64,000 nt of DNA, taken from the NCBI GenBank assembly GCA_023548195.1, contig JAJHZJ010000531.1:6373900-6437899 (forward strand), given 5' to 3'. The notes beneath the pieces were generated by a model, which ran no database searches, had not been told where the DNA came from, and was given only the letters and a program-made list of their open reading frames with translations. A program made the position numbers and the translations under genes. Source of the stretch: Bettongia penicillata ogilbyi (lineage: Eukaryota; Chordata; Mammalia; Diprotodontia; Potoroidae). Shown one piece after another: positions 8,057-18,243 of this stretch. How positions within the stretch are numbered: the stretch's first letter is position 1; every line of letters begins with the position of its first letter.

Positions 8057-11000
8057 CTAGAAAAAACTCTCGCACACTGTGGTCTTTGCTGTGCACAAGG
8101 TTCTCCTGGTTCTGCTCCTTTTGCTCAGCATCAGATCATATAAGTCCTTCCAGGCCTCCCTGAATTCTTCTTGTTCATCATTTCTTATGGCGCAATAGTA
8201 CTCCATTACATTCATATACCATAATTTATTCAGCCATGATTTCCAGTTCTTGGCAACCACAAAGAGTGCTGCTATAATATTTTTGCACATGTGGGGCCCT
8301 TTCCCATTTTTATGATCTCTTGGGGATACAGTCCTAGTAGTGATATTACTGGGTCAAAGGGTATGCACATTTTTGTAGCCCTTTGGGCATAGTTCCAAAC
8401 CATTCTCCAGAATGGTTGGATGAGCTCACAGCTCCACCAACAATGAATTAGTGTTCCAACTCTCCCACATCCTCTCCAGCATTTATCATTTTCTTGTTCT
8501 GTCATGTTTGCCAGTCATAGGTGTGATGTGGTACCTCAGAGTTGTTTTGATTTGCATCTCTCTAATCAGTAGTGATTTAGAGCACTTTTTCATATGATTA
8601 TAGATATCTTTAATTTCTTCCACTGAAAATTGCCTGTTCATATCCTTTGACCATTTATCAATTGGGGAATGACTTGTATGGTTATACATTTGAGTCAGTT
8701 CTCTATATATTCTAGAAATGAGGCCTTTATTCCCAAGCTTAGCTGTAAAATTTTTTTCCCAATTTACTACATCCCTCCGAATTTTGGTTGCATTGGGTTT
8801 TGTTGTGCAAAAATTGTTTAGTTTAATGTAATCAAAATTATCCATCTTGCATTTCATAATGCTTTCTATCGCTTCTTTAGTGAAAAATTCTTCCCTCTCC
8901 ATAAATCTGATAAATACACTATTCCTTGCTTCTCCAGTTTATTCATGGTATCAATCTTTATGCCTAAATCATGTACCCATTTGTACTTTATTCTTGTGTA
9001 TGGTGTCAGGCATGGGTCTATCCTTAATTTCTGCCACACTGTTAACCAGTTTTCCCAGCAATTTTTGTCAAACGGTGAGTTCTTATCCCAGAAGCTGGGG
9101 TTTATCAAACAGGAGGTTGCTATATTCCTTGCCTACTGTGTCTTGAGTGCCAAGTCTATTCCATTTGTCTACCCCTCTATTTCTTAGCCAATACCAAGTG
9201 GTTTTGATAATTGCTGCTTTATAATACAATTTGGGTCTGGTAGTGCTAGGCCACCTTCCCAGGCATTTCTTTTCATTAGTCCCTTTGATATTCTGGACCT
9301 TTTGTTCTTCCAAATGAATTTTGATATTATTTTATCCAGCTCTAGAAAATAATTATCTGATCGTTTAATTGGTATGGCACTAAATAAGTAAATTAATTTA
9401 GGTAGAATTGTCATTTTTATTATATTAGCTAGGCCTACCCATGAACAACTGATGTTTTTCCACTTACTTAAATCTGACTTTATTTGTGCAAAAAGTGTCT
9501 TGTAATTGTGTTCATATAATCCCTGGATTTGTTTTGGCAGGTAAACTCCTAAGTATTTTATAGTGTCTACCCTACCTTTAAATGGGATTTCTCTTTCTAT
9601 CTCTTGGTGTTGGACTTTGTTGCTAATATATAGAAATGTAGAAGATTTGTGTGGGTTTATTTTGTAATCTGCAACTTTGCCAAAGTTGTTTAGTATTTCA
9701 AGTAGTTTTTCACTTGAATCTCTGGGATTCTTTAAGTATATCATCATATCATCTGGAAAGAGTGATAACTTAGTTTCTTCTTTGGCTATTTTTATTCCTT
9801 CAATTTCTTTTCTAATTGCTACAGCTAACGTTTCTAGTACCATATTGAATAATAGTGGTGATAATGGACATCCTTGTTTCACCCCTGATTTTATTGGAAA
9901 TGCATCTAGCTTATCCCCATTGCATATAATGCTTGCTGATGGTTTTAGGTAGATACTGCTTATTATTTTATGGAAAGTTCCCTTTATTCCTATGTTCTCC
10001 AATGTTTTTAATAGGAATGGGTATTGTATTTTGTCAAAAGCTTTTTCTACATCTTTTGAGATAATCATGTGGTTTTTGTTAGTTTTGTTGTTGATATGAT
10101 CAATAATGCTAATAGTTTTTCTAATATTGAACCAGCCCTGCATTCCTGGTATGAATCCTACCTGATCATATTGTATTATTTTCGTGATAAGATGCTGTAT
10201 TCATTTTGCTAAAATCTTGTTTAAAATTTTTGCATCTATATTCATTAGAGAAATTGGTCTATAATTTTCTTTCTCTGTTTTGTGTCTTCCTGGTTTGGGT
10301 ATCAAAACCATATTTGTATCATAGAAAGAATTTGGGAGTACTCCCTCTTCCCGAATTTTCAAAAATAGTCTATATAGTATTGGAATTAACTGTTCTTTAA
10401 AGGTTTGATAGAATTCACTTGTGAATCCATCTGGTCCTGGAGATTTTTTCCTAGGGAGTTCATTGATGGCTTGTTCAATTTCTTTTTCTGAGATAGGGTT
10501 GTTTCAGTATTCAACTTCCTCTTCTGTTAATCTGGGCAATTTATATTTTTTAAAATAATCATCCATCTCATTTAGATTGTCGGATTTGTGGGCATGCAGT
10601 TGGGCAAAGTAATTTCTAATTGTTGTTTTAACTTCCTCCTCATTAGAGGTGAGTTCACCCCTTTCATTTTTAATATTAGTAATTTGATTTTCTTCTTTTT
10701 TTTAATCAAATTGGCCAAAGGTTTATCAATTTTATTAGTTTTTTCATAAAACCAACTATTGGTTTTGTTTATTAATTCAATAGTTTTCTTAATTTCAATT
10801 TTATTAATCTCTCCTTTGGTTTTCAGCATTTCTAATTTGGTATTTTCTTGGTGATTTTCAATTTGTTCTTTTTCTAGCTTTTTCAGCTGCATGCCCAAGT
10901 CATTGATCTCCTCTGTCTCTATTTTATTTATGTAGGCATTCAAAGATATAAAACTTCCCCTAAGAACTGCTTTTGCAGTATCCCATAAGATTTTGTAGGT

Positions 11001-11842
11001 TGTCTCATTATTGTCATTCTCTTGAATGAAGTTGTTGATTGTTTCTATGATTTCTTCTTTAACCCATTCCTTCTTTAGATTTAGATTATTTAGTTTCCAA
11101 TTGATTTTTGCTTTATCTTTCCATGGCCTTTTATTTTTATAATTTTTATTGCATTATGATCTGAGAAGGAAGCATTGATTATCTCTGCCTTTCTGCACTA
11201 GATTGTGAGATTTTTATGTCCTAGTACATGGTCAATTTTTGCAAATGTTCCATGTACCGCTGGGAAAAAAGTATATTCCTTTCTATTCCCATTCAATTTT
11301 CTCCAAAGATCTATCATATCTATCTTATCTAGAGTTTTATTTACCTCCTTAACCTCTTTCTTGTTTATTTTGAGGTTAGATTTATCAAGTTAAGAAAGAG
11401 GGAGGTTGAGGTCCCCCACTAGTATAGTTTTGCTGTCAATTTCTTCCTTCAACTCCCCCAACATCTCTTCTAAGAGTCTGGATTCTATACCACTGGGAGC
11501 ATACATGTTTAGTAATGATACTGCTTCATTGTCTATGGTGCCTTTTAGCAGGATATAGTTTCCATCCTTATCCCTCTTGATTAGATCTATTTCTGCTTTT
11601 GCTTTGTCTGAGATTAGGATTGCTACTCCTGCCTTTCTTACATCAGTTGAAGCACAATATATTCTGCTCCATCCTTTGACCCTTATCCTATGTGTATTCC
11701 CCTGTTTCAAATGTGTTTCTTGTAAGCAGCATATTGTTGGATTATGGCTTTTAATCCATTCTGCTATCCGTCTCCGTTTTATGGGAGAATTCATTCCATT
11801 CACATTCACAGTTATGATTACAATCTGTGTATTTCCTTCCAT
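8057..11842 (-). pseudogene. L1 ORF2: endonuclease, reverse transcriptase, Cys-rich C-terminus (decayed)
   Basis: The endonuclease frame (11896-11390; likely start at 11842, MEGNTQ) shows TVNVNGMNSP, CCLQETHL (catalytic Glu), NMYAPSG and GDLN, then a stop at about 11390. A middle piece (10943-10572) precedes the reverse transcriptase frame (10143-9184), which has GVKQGCPLSPLLFN and the active-site box as FPDDM rather than FADDM (9748-9759). C-terminal pieces lie at 9313-9083, 9108-8866, 8902-8486, 8505-8272 and 8290-8057. The piece at 8505-8272 has the Cys-rich motif C-x3-C-x7-H-x4-C. Several frameshifts and stops mean no functional protein. The intact ancestor would have nicked DNA and reverse-transcribed L1 and probably HAL1 RNA. 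Confidence 0.85.
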
Positions 11843-11896
11843 CTTCTTTCCCACCATTTGTGCTTTTAGCTCTCCTGTCTCCCTTCCCCTCCTCAA

Positions 11897-12480
11897 TAGT
11901 ATTCACTTTTCACCACCTCCTCCTGCTGCCTTCCCCTCCTTCTTTTAGCCCCTCTCCCTTTTACTCCCCTTTACTCTTATTGTTTCTTCCCTCCCTTTTA
12001 GCCTCCCTCCCCTTTCTTCCCTCTTCCTCTCCTACTGCCTATAGAGCTAGTTAGGATTATCTACTTAAGTTTATTGTTTCATCCTTTAAACAAATCAGAT
12101 GAGAGTACCTCTCACACAGTGCTCATCTCCCTCCCCTCTTTCCCTCTACTATGATTTTGTACTTCTTCTTGTGATGTAATTTGCCATTTTCTGCTTCCTC
12201 CTTGTCACACCTCCTATTACAATCCCTTCTCATACTTAAATCATATTTTTTATCATGATATCATTTACTTTATACCCGTTCCCCCTATGCATATCCCTTT
12301 TATATTTCATAATAGCTGCACAGTTCTCAAGATTAACAGATATCATCTTCCCTTATTGGGAGGTAAACAGTTTGCCCTAATTGAGTAACAAGTTTTTTTT
12401 TTTCCCTCCCCCCTGTTTACCTTTTTATGATTCTCTTGAGATCTGCATTTGAAGATCGAATTGTCTATTAAGTTCTGGCG
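11897..12480 (-). other. L1 spacer between ORF1 and ORF2
   Basis: A pyrimidine-rich plus-strand stretch with no conserved frame on either strand. It corresponds in position to the inter-ORF spacer but is longer than the human 63 bp. Confidence 0.5.
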
Positions 12481-13087
12481 TTTTGGTCAGGAAGCTCTGA
12501 CTTCGTCGAATGACTTTCTCCTTGCCTGGAATGTTATGCTGAACTTTGCTGGGTAGTTGATCCTTGGTTGTAGTCCCAACTCCTTTGCCTTACAGAATAT
12601 TGGGTTCCAATTCTTTCAGTCTTTTAATGTAGAAGCTGCAAGGTCCTGTGTAATCCTGACTGTATCTCCTTGATATTTAAATTGTTTATTTCTGGCTGCT
12701 TGTAATATTTTCTCCTTCACTTGATAGCTCTGGAATTTGGCAACTATATTTCTTGGGGTTTTGAGTTTGGGATCCCTTTCAGGACAGGAACGGTGGATTC
12801 TTTTGATGACTATTTTGTCCTCTGAATCTAGTACTTCTGGGCAGTTTTCCTTGATGATTTCCTGGAAGATATTGTCCAGGTTCTTTTCTCCATCATGGGT
12901 TTCTGGCAGGCCAATAATTCTTAAGTTTTCTCTTCTGGATCTATTTTCCAGGTCAGTTGTTTTTCCAATATTTCACATTATCTTCCATTTTTTCATTCTT
13001 TTGGTTTGTTTTATGATTTCTTGGTTTCTCATAAAGTCATTAGCCTCCATCTGTTCCATTCTAATTTTGAAAGAACTATTTCCTTCA
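12480..13087 (-). pseudogene. L1 ORF1, C-terminal half
   Basis: The minus strand encodes remnants of RRM and C-terminal domain, for example text equivalent to LENRSRRENLRI near 12915-12960 and the region before 12600. It is diverged from the HAL1 ORF1 version and broken by frameshifts. Similarity to HAL1 becomes much closer above about 12960, so the exact L1 5' truncation point cannot be fixed by eye. Confidence 0.6.
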
Positions 13088-14197
13088 GTGAGCTTTTGAA
13101 CCTCTTTTTCCATTTGGCTAATTCTGCTTTTGAAAGCATTCTTCTCCTCATTGGCTTCTTGAACCTCTTTTGCCAATTGAGTGAGCCAATTTTTCAAGGT
13201 GTCATTTTATTCAGCATTCTTTTGGGTCTCCTTTAGCATGGTATTGACCCATTTTTCATGCTTTTCTTGCATCTCTCTTATTTCTCTTCCCAGTTTTCCT
13301 TCCACCTGTCTAACTTGATTTTCAAAATATTTTTTGAGCTCTTCCATGGCGTGAGCCCATTGAATATCTATTTCGGATGTTTGGGATGCAGAAGCCTTCA
13401 CTTCTATGTCTTTCCCTGATGGTATGCATTGTTATTCCTCATCAGAAAAGAAAGGAAGAAATATCTGTTCACCAAGAAAGTAACCTTCTATGGTCTTATT
13501 TTTTTTTCCCTTTTCTTGGCATTTTCCCAGCCAGTTACTTGACTTCTGAGATTCCTCTCCACCCTCACCTCACCTCCAGGTCCACCCAGCTAGTGCTTGG
13601 GGTCTGATATTCAAATGTTGCTTCCCAGCCTCAGGGCTTTCAGTGGGGGCAGGGCTGCTATTCAATGTGCGATTAAGTTCTGGTGCTCAGGTGGGGGCAG
13701 GGCCTCCTCACAGGACTCAGTTCCCTCAGGGGGTTTATGAAGAGATCCTCAGTAATGGATCCGAGCTCCTGCCTGCTTTGGAAACTGCTGTCTGCTGCTT
13801 CCCCTGCTGCTTCCTCCCAAGGAGGCCTGAGTTATGGAGACACCCCACTCCCCTCTCAGCCAGCCGAGAAGACTCTCTCACTGACCTGTGCGCCTGTGGG
13901 TGGAGGGACCTTCGCAGCCACTGGAGATTCTGTCCCTGAAGCCTGCTCGGATCTAGTCCTCTCGGTGATGCGTGGCCAAGGCAGGGCTGGGCTCTGCTCC
14001 GGGTCCGGTGTGTGATGGACCTTTAGTGTCAGTTTTTCAGGGCTCTGTGGAACAGAAATCTCCTCTACTTCATTGTTGTGCAGCTTCTGTTGCTCCAGAA
14101 TTTGTTGGGAGTTCCTTTTTACAGGTAATTTATGGGCTGTGGATTCAGAGCCAGCATATGTGAATCTTTCTACTCTGCCATCTTGGCTCCTCCCCCC
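13088..14197 (-). mobile_element. HAL1-2, 5' segment (5' UTR and ORF1 N-terminal half)
   Basis: It starts in sense at 14197 with the GGGGGG-rich LINE-1-type end and AAGATGGCAG (plus-strand gccatctt, 14177-14184). A 5' UTR follows, then ORF1 from the ATG at 13522. It continues on the other side of the L1 at 7652. Confidence 0.78.
13132..13522 (-). pseudogene. HAL1-2 ORF1, N-terminal half
   Basis: ATG at 13522-13520 is followed by a basic run and, after a frameshift in the A-run, the KTIEGYFLGEQ motif, then the QTSEIDIQWAHAMEELKK and coiled-coil parts (13401-13207 and below). Stops at about 13435 and 13210 break it. Confidence 0.7.
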
Positions 14198-16717
14198 AAG
14201 ATAAATTTCTATACTCCATTCCCTGTAGTTCTTATTTCCTGATTATATGTAATAAAAATTCTCAACACTCATTTCTAATACTTTGAATTCCAACTTTTCC
14301 CTCTCCCCCCTCCCTCCCCAGCCCCACTGAGAAGAGAAGCAATTCAATACAACTAAAAATGTGTTCTTTTCAAAAGACTTCCATAATAATCATGTTGTGT
14401 AGTACTAATTATATTGCCCTCTGTCCTATTCTATTCCCCCTTACTTTTTCCCCTACAATTGACCTTATCCCTTCTCGAAAGTGTTTATTTCTAGTGACTC
14501 CCTTCTCTCATTTGCCCTCCCTTCTAACAGTCCCCTCACCCCACTTGTTACCTCTTCTCCTTCTTTCCTGTGGTGTGATATAAATTTTCATATCAAATTT
14601 AGTGAGCATGTTATTCCCTCCTTCAATCACAGGTGGAGAGAGTAGCTTTATTTTCCCCCCTCTCCCCTTCTCCCTTATCTCCTCCATTGAATAAGCTTTT
14701 TCTTATCTCTTTTATGAGTTATAGCCTGCCTTGTTCCATTTCTCCCTTTCTTTTCCTGGAATTTTCCTCCTTCATCCCTTAATTTTTTATTTTATTTTAT
14801 TTTATTTTTTTGTGTGGATATCATCTCTTCTGATATAATACACCCTGTACTCTCTATCTATCTATGTGTATGTGTGTGTGAGAGTTGTGTGTGTATGTGC
14901 AATCTCTCCATCTACCCAAATACTGAGAAAAGATTCAAGAGTTAAAAATATTTTCTTTCCATGTAGTAATGTAAACAGTTTAGTTTTAGAGAGTCTTTTA
15001 TGATTTTTCTTTCCTGTTTACCATTATGTGCTTTTTTTTTTGATTCTTGTCTTGGGAAGTCATATTTTTCTATACAGATCTGGTCTTTTCCTCAACAAGA
15101 ATGATTGAAAGTTGTATATATCATTGAATGACCATTTTTTCCCTTGAAGTATTATGATCATATTTGGTGGGTTGGTGATTCTTGGTTTCAATCCCAGTTC
15201 CTTTGACTTCTGAAATATCTCATTCCAAGCCCTTCAGTCCCTTGATATTGAAGCTACCAGATCCTGTGTTATCCCGATTTTATTTCCACAATGTTCAAAT
15301 GGTTTCTTTCTAGCTGCTTGCAGTATTTCTTCTTGATCTGTGAACTCTGAACTTTGGCCACAATATTCCTAGGAGTTTCTCTGTTCGGGTCTTTTTCAGG
15401 AGATGATTGGTAATTCTTTCAATATTTATTTTGCCCTCTGATTCTAGAACATCAGGGCAGTTTTCCTTGATAATCTCATGGAAGATAATGTCTAGGCTCT
15501 TTTTTTGATCATGGCTTTCACGTAGTCCTATAATTTTTAAATTATTTCTCCTGGATCTATTTTCCAGGTCAGTTGTTTTTCCAGTGACATGTTTCACATT
15601 ATCTTCTGTTTTTTCAAATTTTTGGTTTTATTTACTAACTGCTTGATTTAACTCAAAGTCATTCGTTTCCCTGAACTCAATTCTCTCTTTCAACGAATTA
15701 TTTTGTTCAGTGAGCTTTTGAACCTTCTCCTCCATTTGGCTAATTTTGCTTTTTAAAACCTCCTTCTCTTTGTTGGCTTTTTGGACCTCTTTTTCCAATT
15801 GAGTTAGTCTCTTTTGCTGTTATTTTCCTCAGCATTTTTTTGGTTCTCCTTTAGTAAGCTGCTAACTTGTTTTTTAAGGTCTTCTATTGCCTGAGCTCAG
15901 TTTAAGTTCCCTTTGGAGGCAGAGGCCTTGACTTCCTCTGACAGTATGCCTTGTTCTTCCTCATTTGAAAGGATGGGGGGAGACACCTCTTCCCCAAGAA
16001 AGTAACCTTCTATGGTCTTATTTTTTTTTCTCTTTTTTGGGCATTTTCCCAGTCAGTTACTTGACTTGTAAGTTTCCTCTCCACAACCACCTCGCCTTCA
16101 GTTCAGCCAAGCCAGCACTTGGGGGCTTAGATTCTAATGAGATGCTCCCAAGCCTCAGGGGCTTTAGGCAGGGGCTGGCTGCTATTTTGTGTGAGATTAA
16201 GTTCAGCTCTGCTCAGGTTGGGGCAGGGCCACCACACAGTTCCTTCAAGGACTTTCTGATGAGACCTTCAACAATGGATGTGGACTACTGCCTGCTTTGG
16301 GAGCTCCTGTCCACTACTGCCTCTACTGCTGCCATCTGAGGAGTCCTGAGTTATGGGGACACCCTGCTCCCCTCTTGGCCAGCCTAAAAGACCCTCTAAC
16401 TGACCTTTGGCGCCTATGGGTTGAGGGCTCTGTGCTGCCATTGGAGATTCTGTCCCTGAAGACTGCTCGGTTCTGCTCCTCCTGGTGTTGAGTGGCCAAG
16501 GCAGGGCTTGGCTCTGTTCCACATCCAGTGCACAACAGACCTTTCTTCTCGGTCTTCCAGGTCTCTCTGGGCCAGAAATTTCCTCTACTCTGTTGTTCTG
16601 TGGCTTCTTCTGCTCTAGAATTTATTGAGAGTTCTTCTTTACAGGTATTTTATGGGCTATGGGGTAAAAGCTAAGCATATGTGCTTCTTTCTACTCCACC
16701 ATCTTGGCTCCTCCCCT
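14198..16717 (-). mobile_element. HAL1-3, 5' segment
   Basis: In sense it starts at about 16717 (AGGGGAGGAGCC then AAGATGGTGG) and contains 5' UTR, a broken ORF1 and most of the 3' UTR, including a TG microsatellite. Its 3' end continues at 5911-5775. It is more diverged than the other HAL1 copies and hosts the younger HAL1-2. It is inserted in an RTE copy. Confidence 0.77.
15045..16044 (-). pseudogene. HAL1-3 ORF1, degenerate
   Basis: The ATG at 16044 opens a basic N-terminus with the KTIEGYFLGE motif (near 15993-16020). A 95-codon piece (15597-15310) holds SRRNNLKIIGLRESHDQ, that is the RRM. The coiled-coil region carries frameshifts and deletions relative to HAL1-1. Confidence 0.7.
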
Positions 16718-17090
16718 CTTCATGAACTGTCTAAGATAAGATGACCAAGTGTTCCATGTAATGAAATTTCTTGTTGCCTTAGGACACTCAATGAAAACAG
16801 TTCAGCTAGCTCCTTTGTTTGTCACTTGAAGAAGAACCTGTAAGCCATCCTCCCATTTAAATACAACTTCCTTTTGTCTTTTGGATTTGTTCATCATAAG
16901 AATATCAATTTTGATATGGTTCCATTCCTCCAATAACATGTTACTTCTCAGATTGACTACAGAAAGGTTAGTATTTACAGAAGGTTTAAAAAAAATGAAG
17001 AACCTATGTGAGTCTTAGCTTCCTTTGCTCCCTTTTCCACCACTCCACTACCATCACTGCAAAAGTGAAAGGGCTATGTGAGCATGAGGT
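16718..17090 (-). pseudogene. RTE LINE, 5' UTR and N-terminal endonuclease, 5' part of a split copy
   Basis: The minus strand at 16939-16889 reads MLLEEWNHIKIDILMMN, followed by KWEDGLQVLL. This matches the RTE endonuclease start, where LLEELxRIKYDIIALxET precedes KWNDGTxVL. The expected Glu of the ET motif is lost. It continues at 5774-5150 after the nested block. The region near 17040-17080 recurs in a similar form at 52485-52530. Confidence 0.68.
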
Positions 17091-17317
17091 TCAGTCTTAC
17101 TTTTTTATATTTAGTCAGTTGCCATAACCAAATAATTCATAATCTATTGACTAGCCTTATTGTAATGAACTTCTTTATTCTTAGGTGGACTGTTTCTTGG
17201 ACCATAGAATCAACCTGTTATTAGGAGCATCTTCAAAATATTAAATAAGAATAGTAAATAGGAATCTTAGATCAGTATATATAGCATTTTTTAGAATTTG
17301 AAGGACCTTTTAAATCA

Positions 17318-17715
17318 GGGTTTCTTAACCTGAGAGATGCAAACTTGATTTAAAAATATATAGTGTATATTTAAAATTATAAATACTTAAAATAATATAT
17401 TTCAGACATATAAATATATATCAATATATATAAAATTATAATTTATAATATAAATGTGATAAATATATCTAAAACAATCATTTATAATACAGATATAAAT
17501 TAATTATATATGGATTATATATTTAAAATATATTTTAACTTCCATATTACAGCATAATTGGCTTCTTTTGTAATCCTACATATTTAATTATTTATTCATT
17601 ATTATAATTAATATTATTATGAAAAAACCTCCATAGCTTTTGTCAGATTGCAAAAGGGATCTGGTGAACACAACTAAACTGTGTCACTATGACACAAAAA
17701 AGGTCAAGAATTTGT
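17318..17715. mobile_element. MITE-like element with TTCTTAACCT end (AT-expanded copy)
   Basis: It begins ggtttcttaacctgag and ends gacacaaaaaaggtcaagaat, the same ends as in copies at 55712-55885, 24400-24600 and 41585-41765. The middle has expanded into AT-only sequence (17340-17520). The termini are inverted repeats of a GGTTCTTAACCT type. No transposase is visible. Confidence 0.55.
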
Positions 17716-17734
17716 TTTGCATCAACTAGTAATA

Positions 17735-17855
17735 TCCCCTCATTTAGAAGATGAGAAAACTGAAATTCATAGAACTTAAATGATTTGTCCAAAGCCACAA
17801 AGCTAGTTGATGGCAGAATCACTGTTACAGCCTGTCTTCTAATTGATGTCCAAAG
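17735..17855 (-). repeat. MIR remnant
   Basis: agatgagaaaactgaaattcatag..., gatttgtccaaagccacaaagctag is the reversed MIR core. Confidence 0.6.
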
Positions 17856-17944
17856 ACCACTAGATCTGAGATGAGAGGAAGAGAGTTTGAGTCCTAGTTC
17901 TGACTGACTTTATTTCTCTGAGCTTGTTTCTTTATTACAAAATA

Positions 17945-18200
17945 AGGCAGCTGATAGCACGGTGGATAGAATGGTGGACTTGGAGTTTGGAAGACCTGAG
18001 TTCAAGTCCTGTCTTTGGCACTTTATAACTGTGTGACCCTGAGCAAGTCACTGACCTTCTGTCTCAGTTTCCTCAATTGTATAATGGGAATAATAACACT
18101 ATCTACCTCATCAGGTTGTTGTGAGGATGAAATGAGGTAATATTGTAAAGTGAAATGTAAATACTAACTATCATAATTATTAAAATAAAATTATTAAAAT
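17945..18200 (+). mobile_element. tRNA-derived SINE with CORE/MIR-type body
   Basis: The head ggcagctgatagcacggtgg with ggacttggag, then gaagacctgagttcaagtcc (B-box-like), the core tgtgaccctgagcaagtcac, and the 3' part gtaaaatggg-like, ttgttgtgaggatgaaatgag. It ends just before HAL1-4 inserted. Confidence 0.7.
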
Positions 18201-18231
18201 TAAAACTTATACTAGATGATCTTTAAGACCT

Positions 18232-18243
18232 CTTTAAATTCTT
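18232..18243. repeat. TSD of HAL1-4 (left copy; right copy 20912-20923)
   Basis: CTTTAAATTCTT is identical on both sides, immediately next to the A-rich tail on the left and the element 5' end on the right. Confidence 0.85.

Larger units (their letters stand above)
7653..13087 (-). mobile_element. L1 LINE, nearly complete but 5'-truncated in ORF1
   Basis: In sense, a diverged ORF1 C-terminal region (13087-about 12480), an intergenic spacer, a degenerate ORF2 (about 11842-8057), a 3' UTR with a G-rich tract (7725-7775) and an A-rich tail (7653-7690). It sits inside HAL1-2 ORF1. A perfect 44-bp repeat flanks it (7609-7652 and 13088-13131). Part of that repeat is probably the TSD and part is homology between L1 and HAL1 ORF1. 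The ORF1 of this L1 differs clearly from HAL1 between about 12480 and 12960. Confidence 0.8.
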
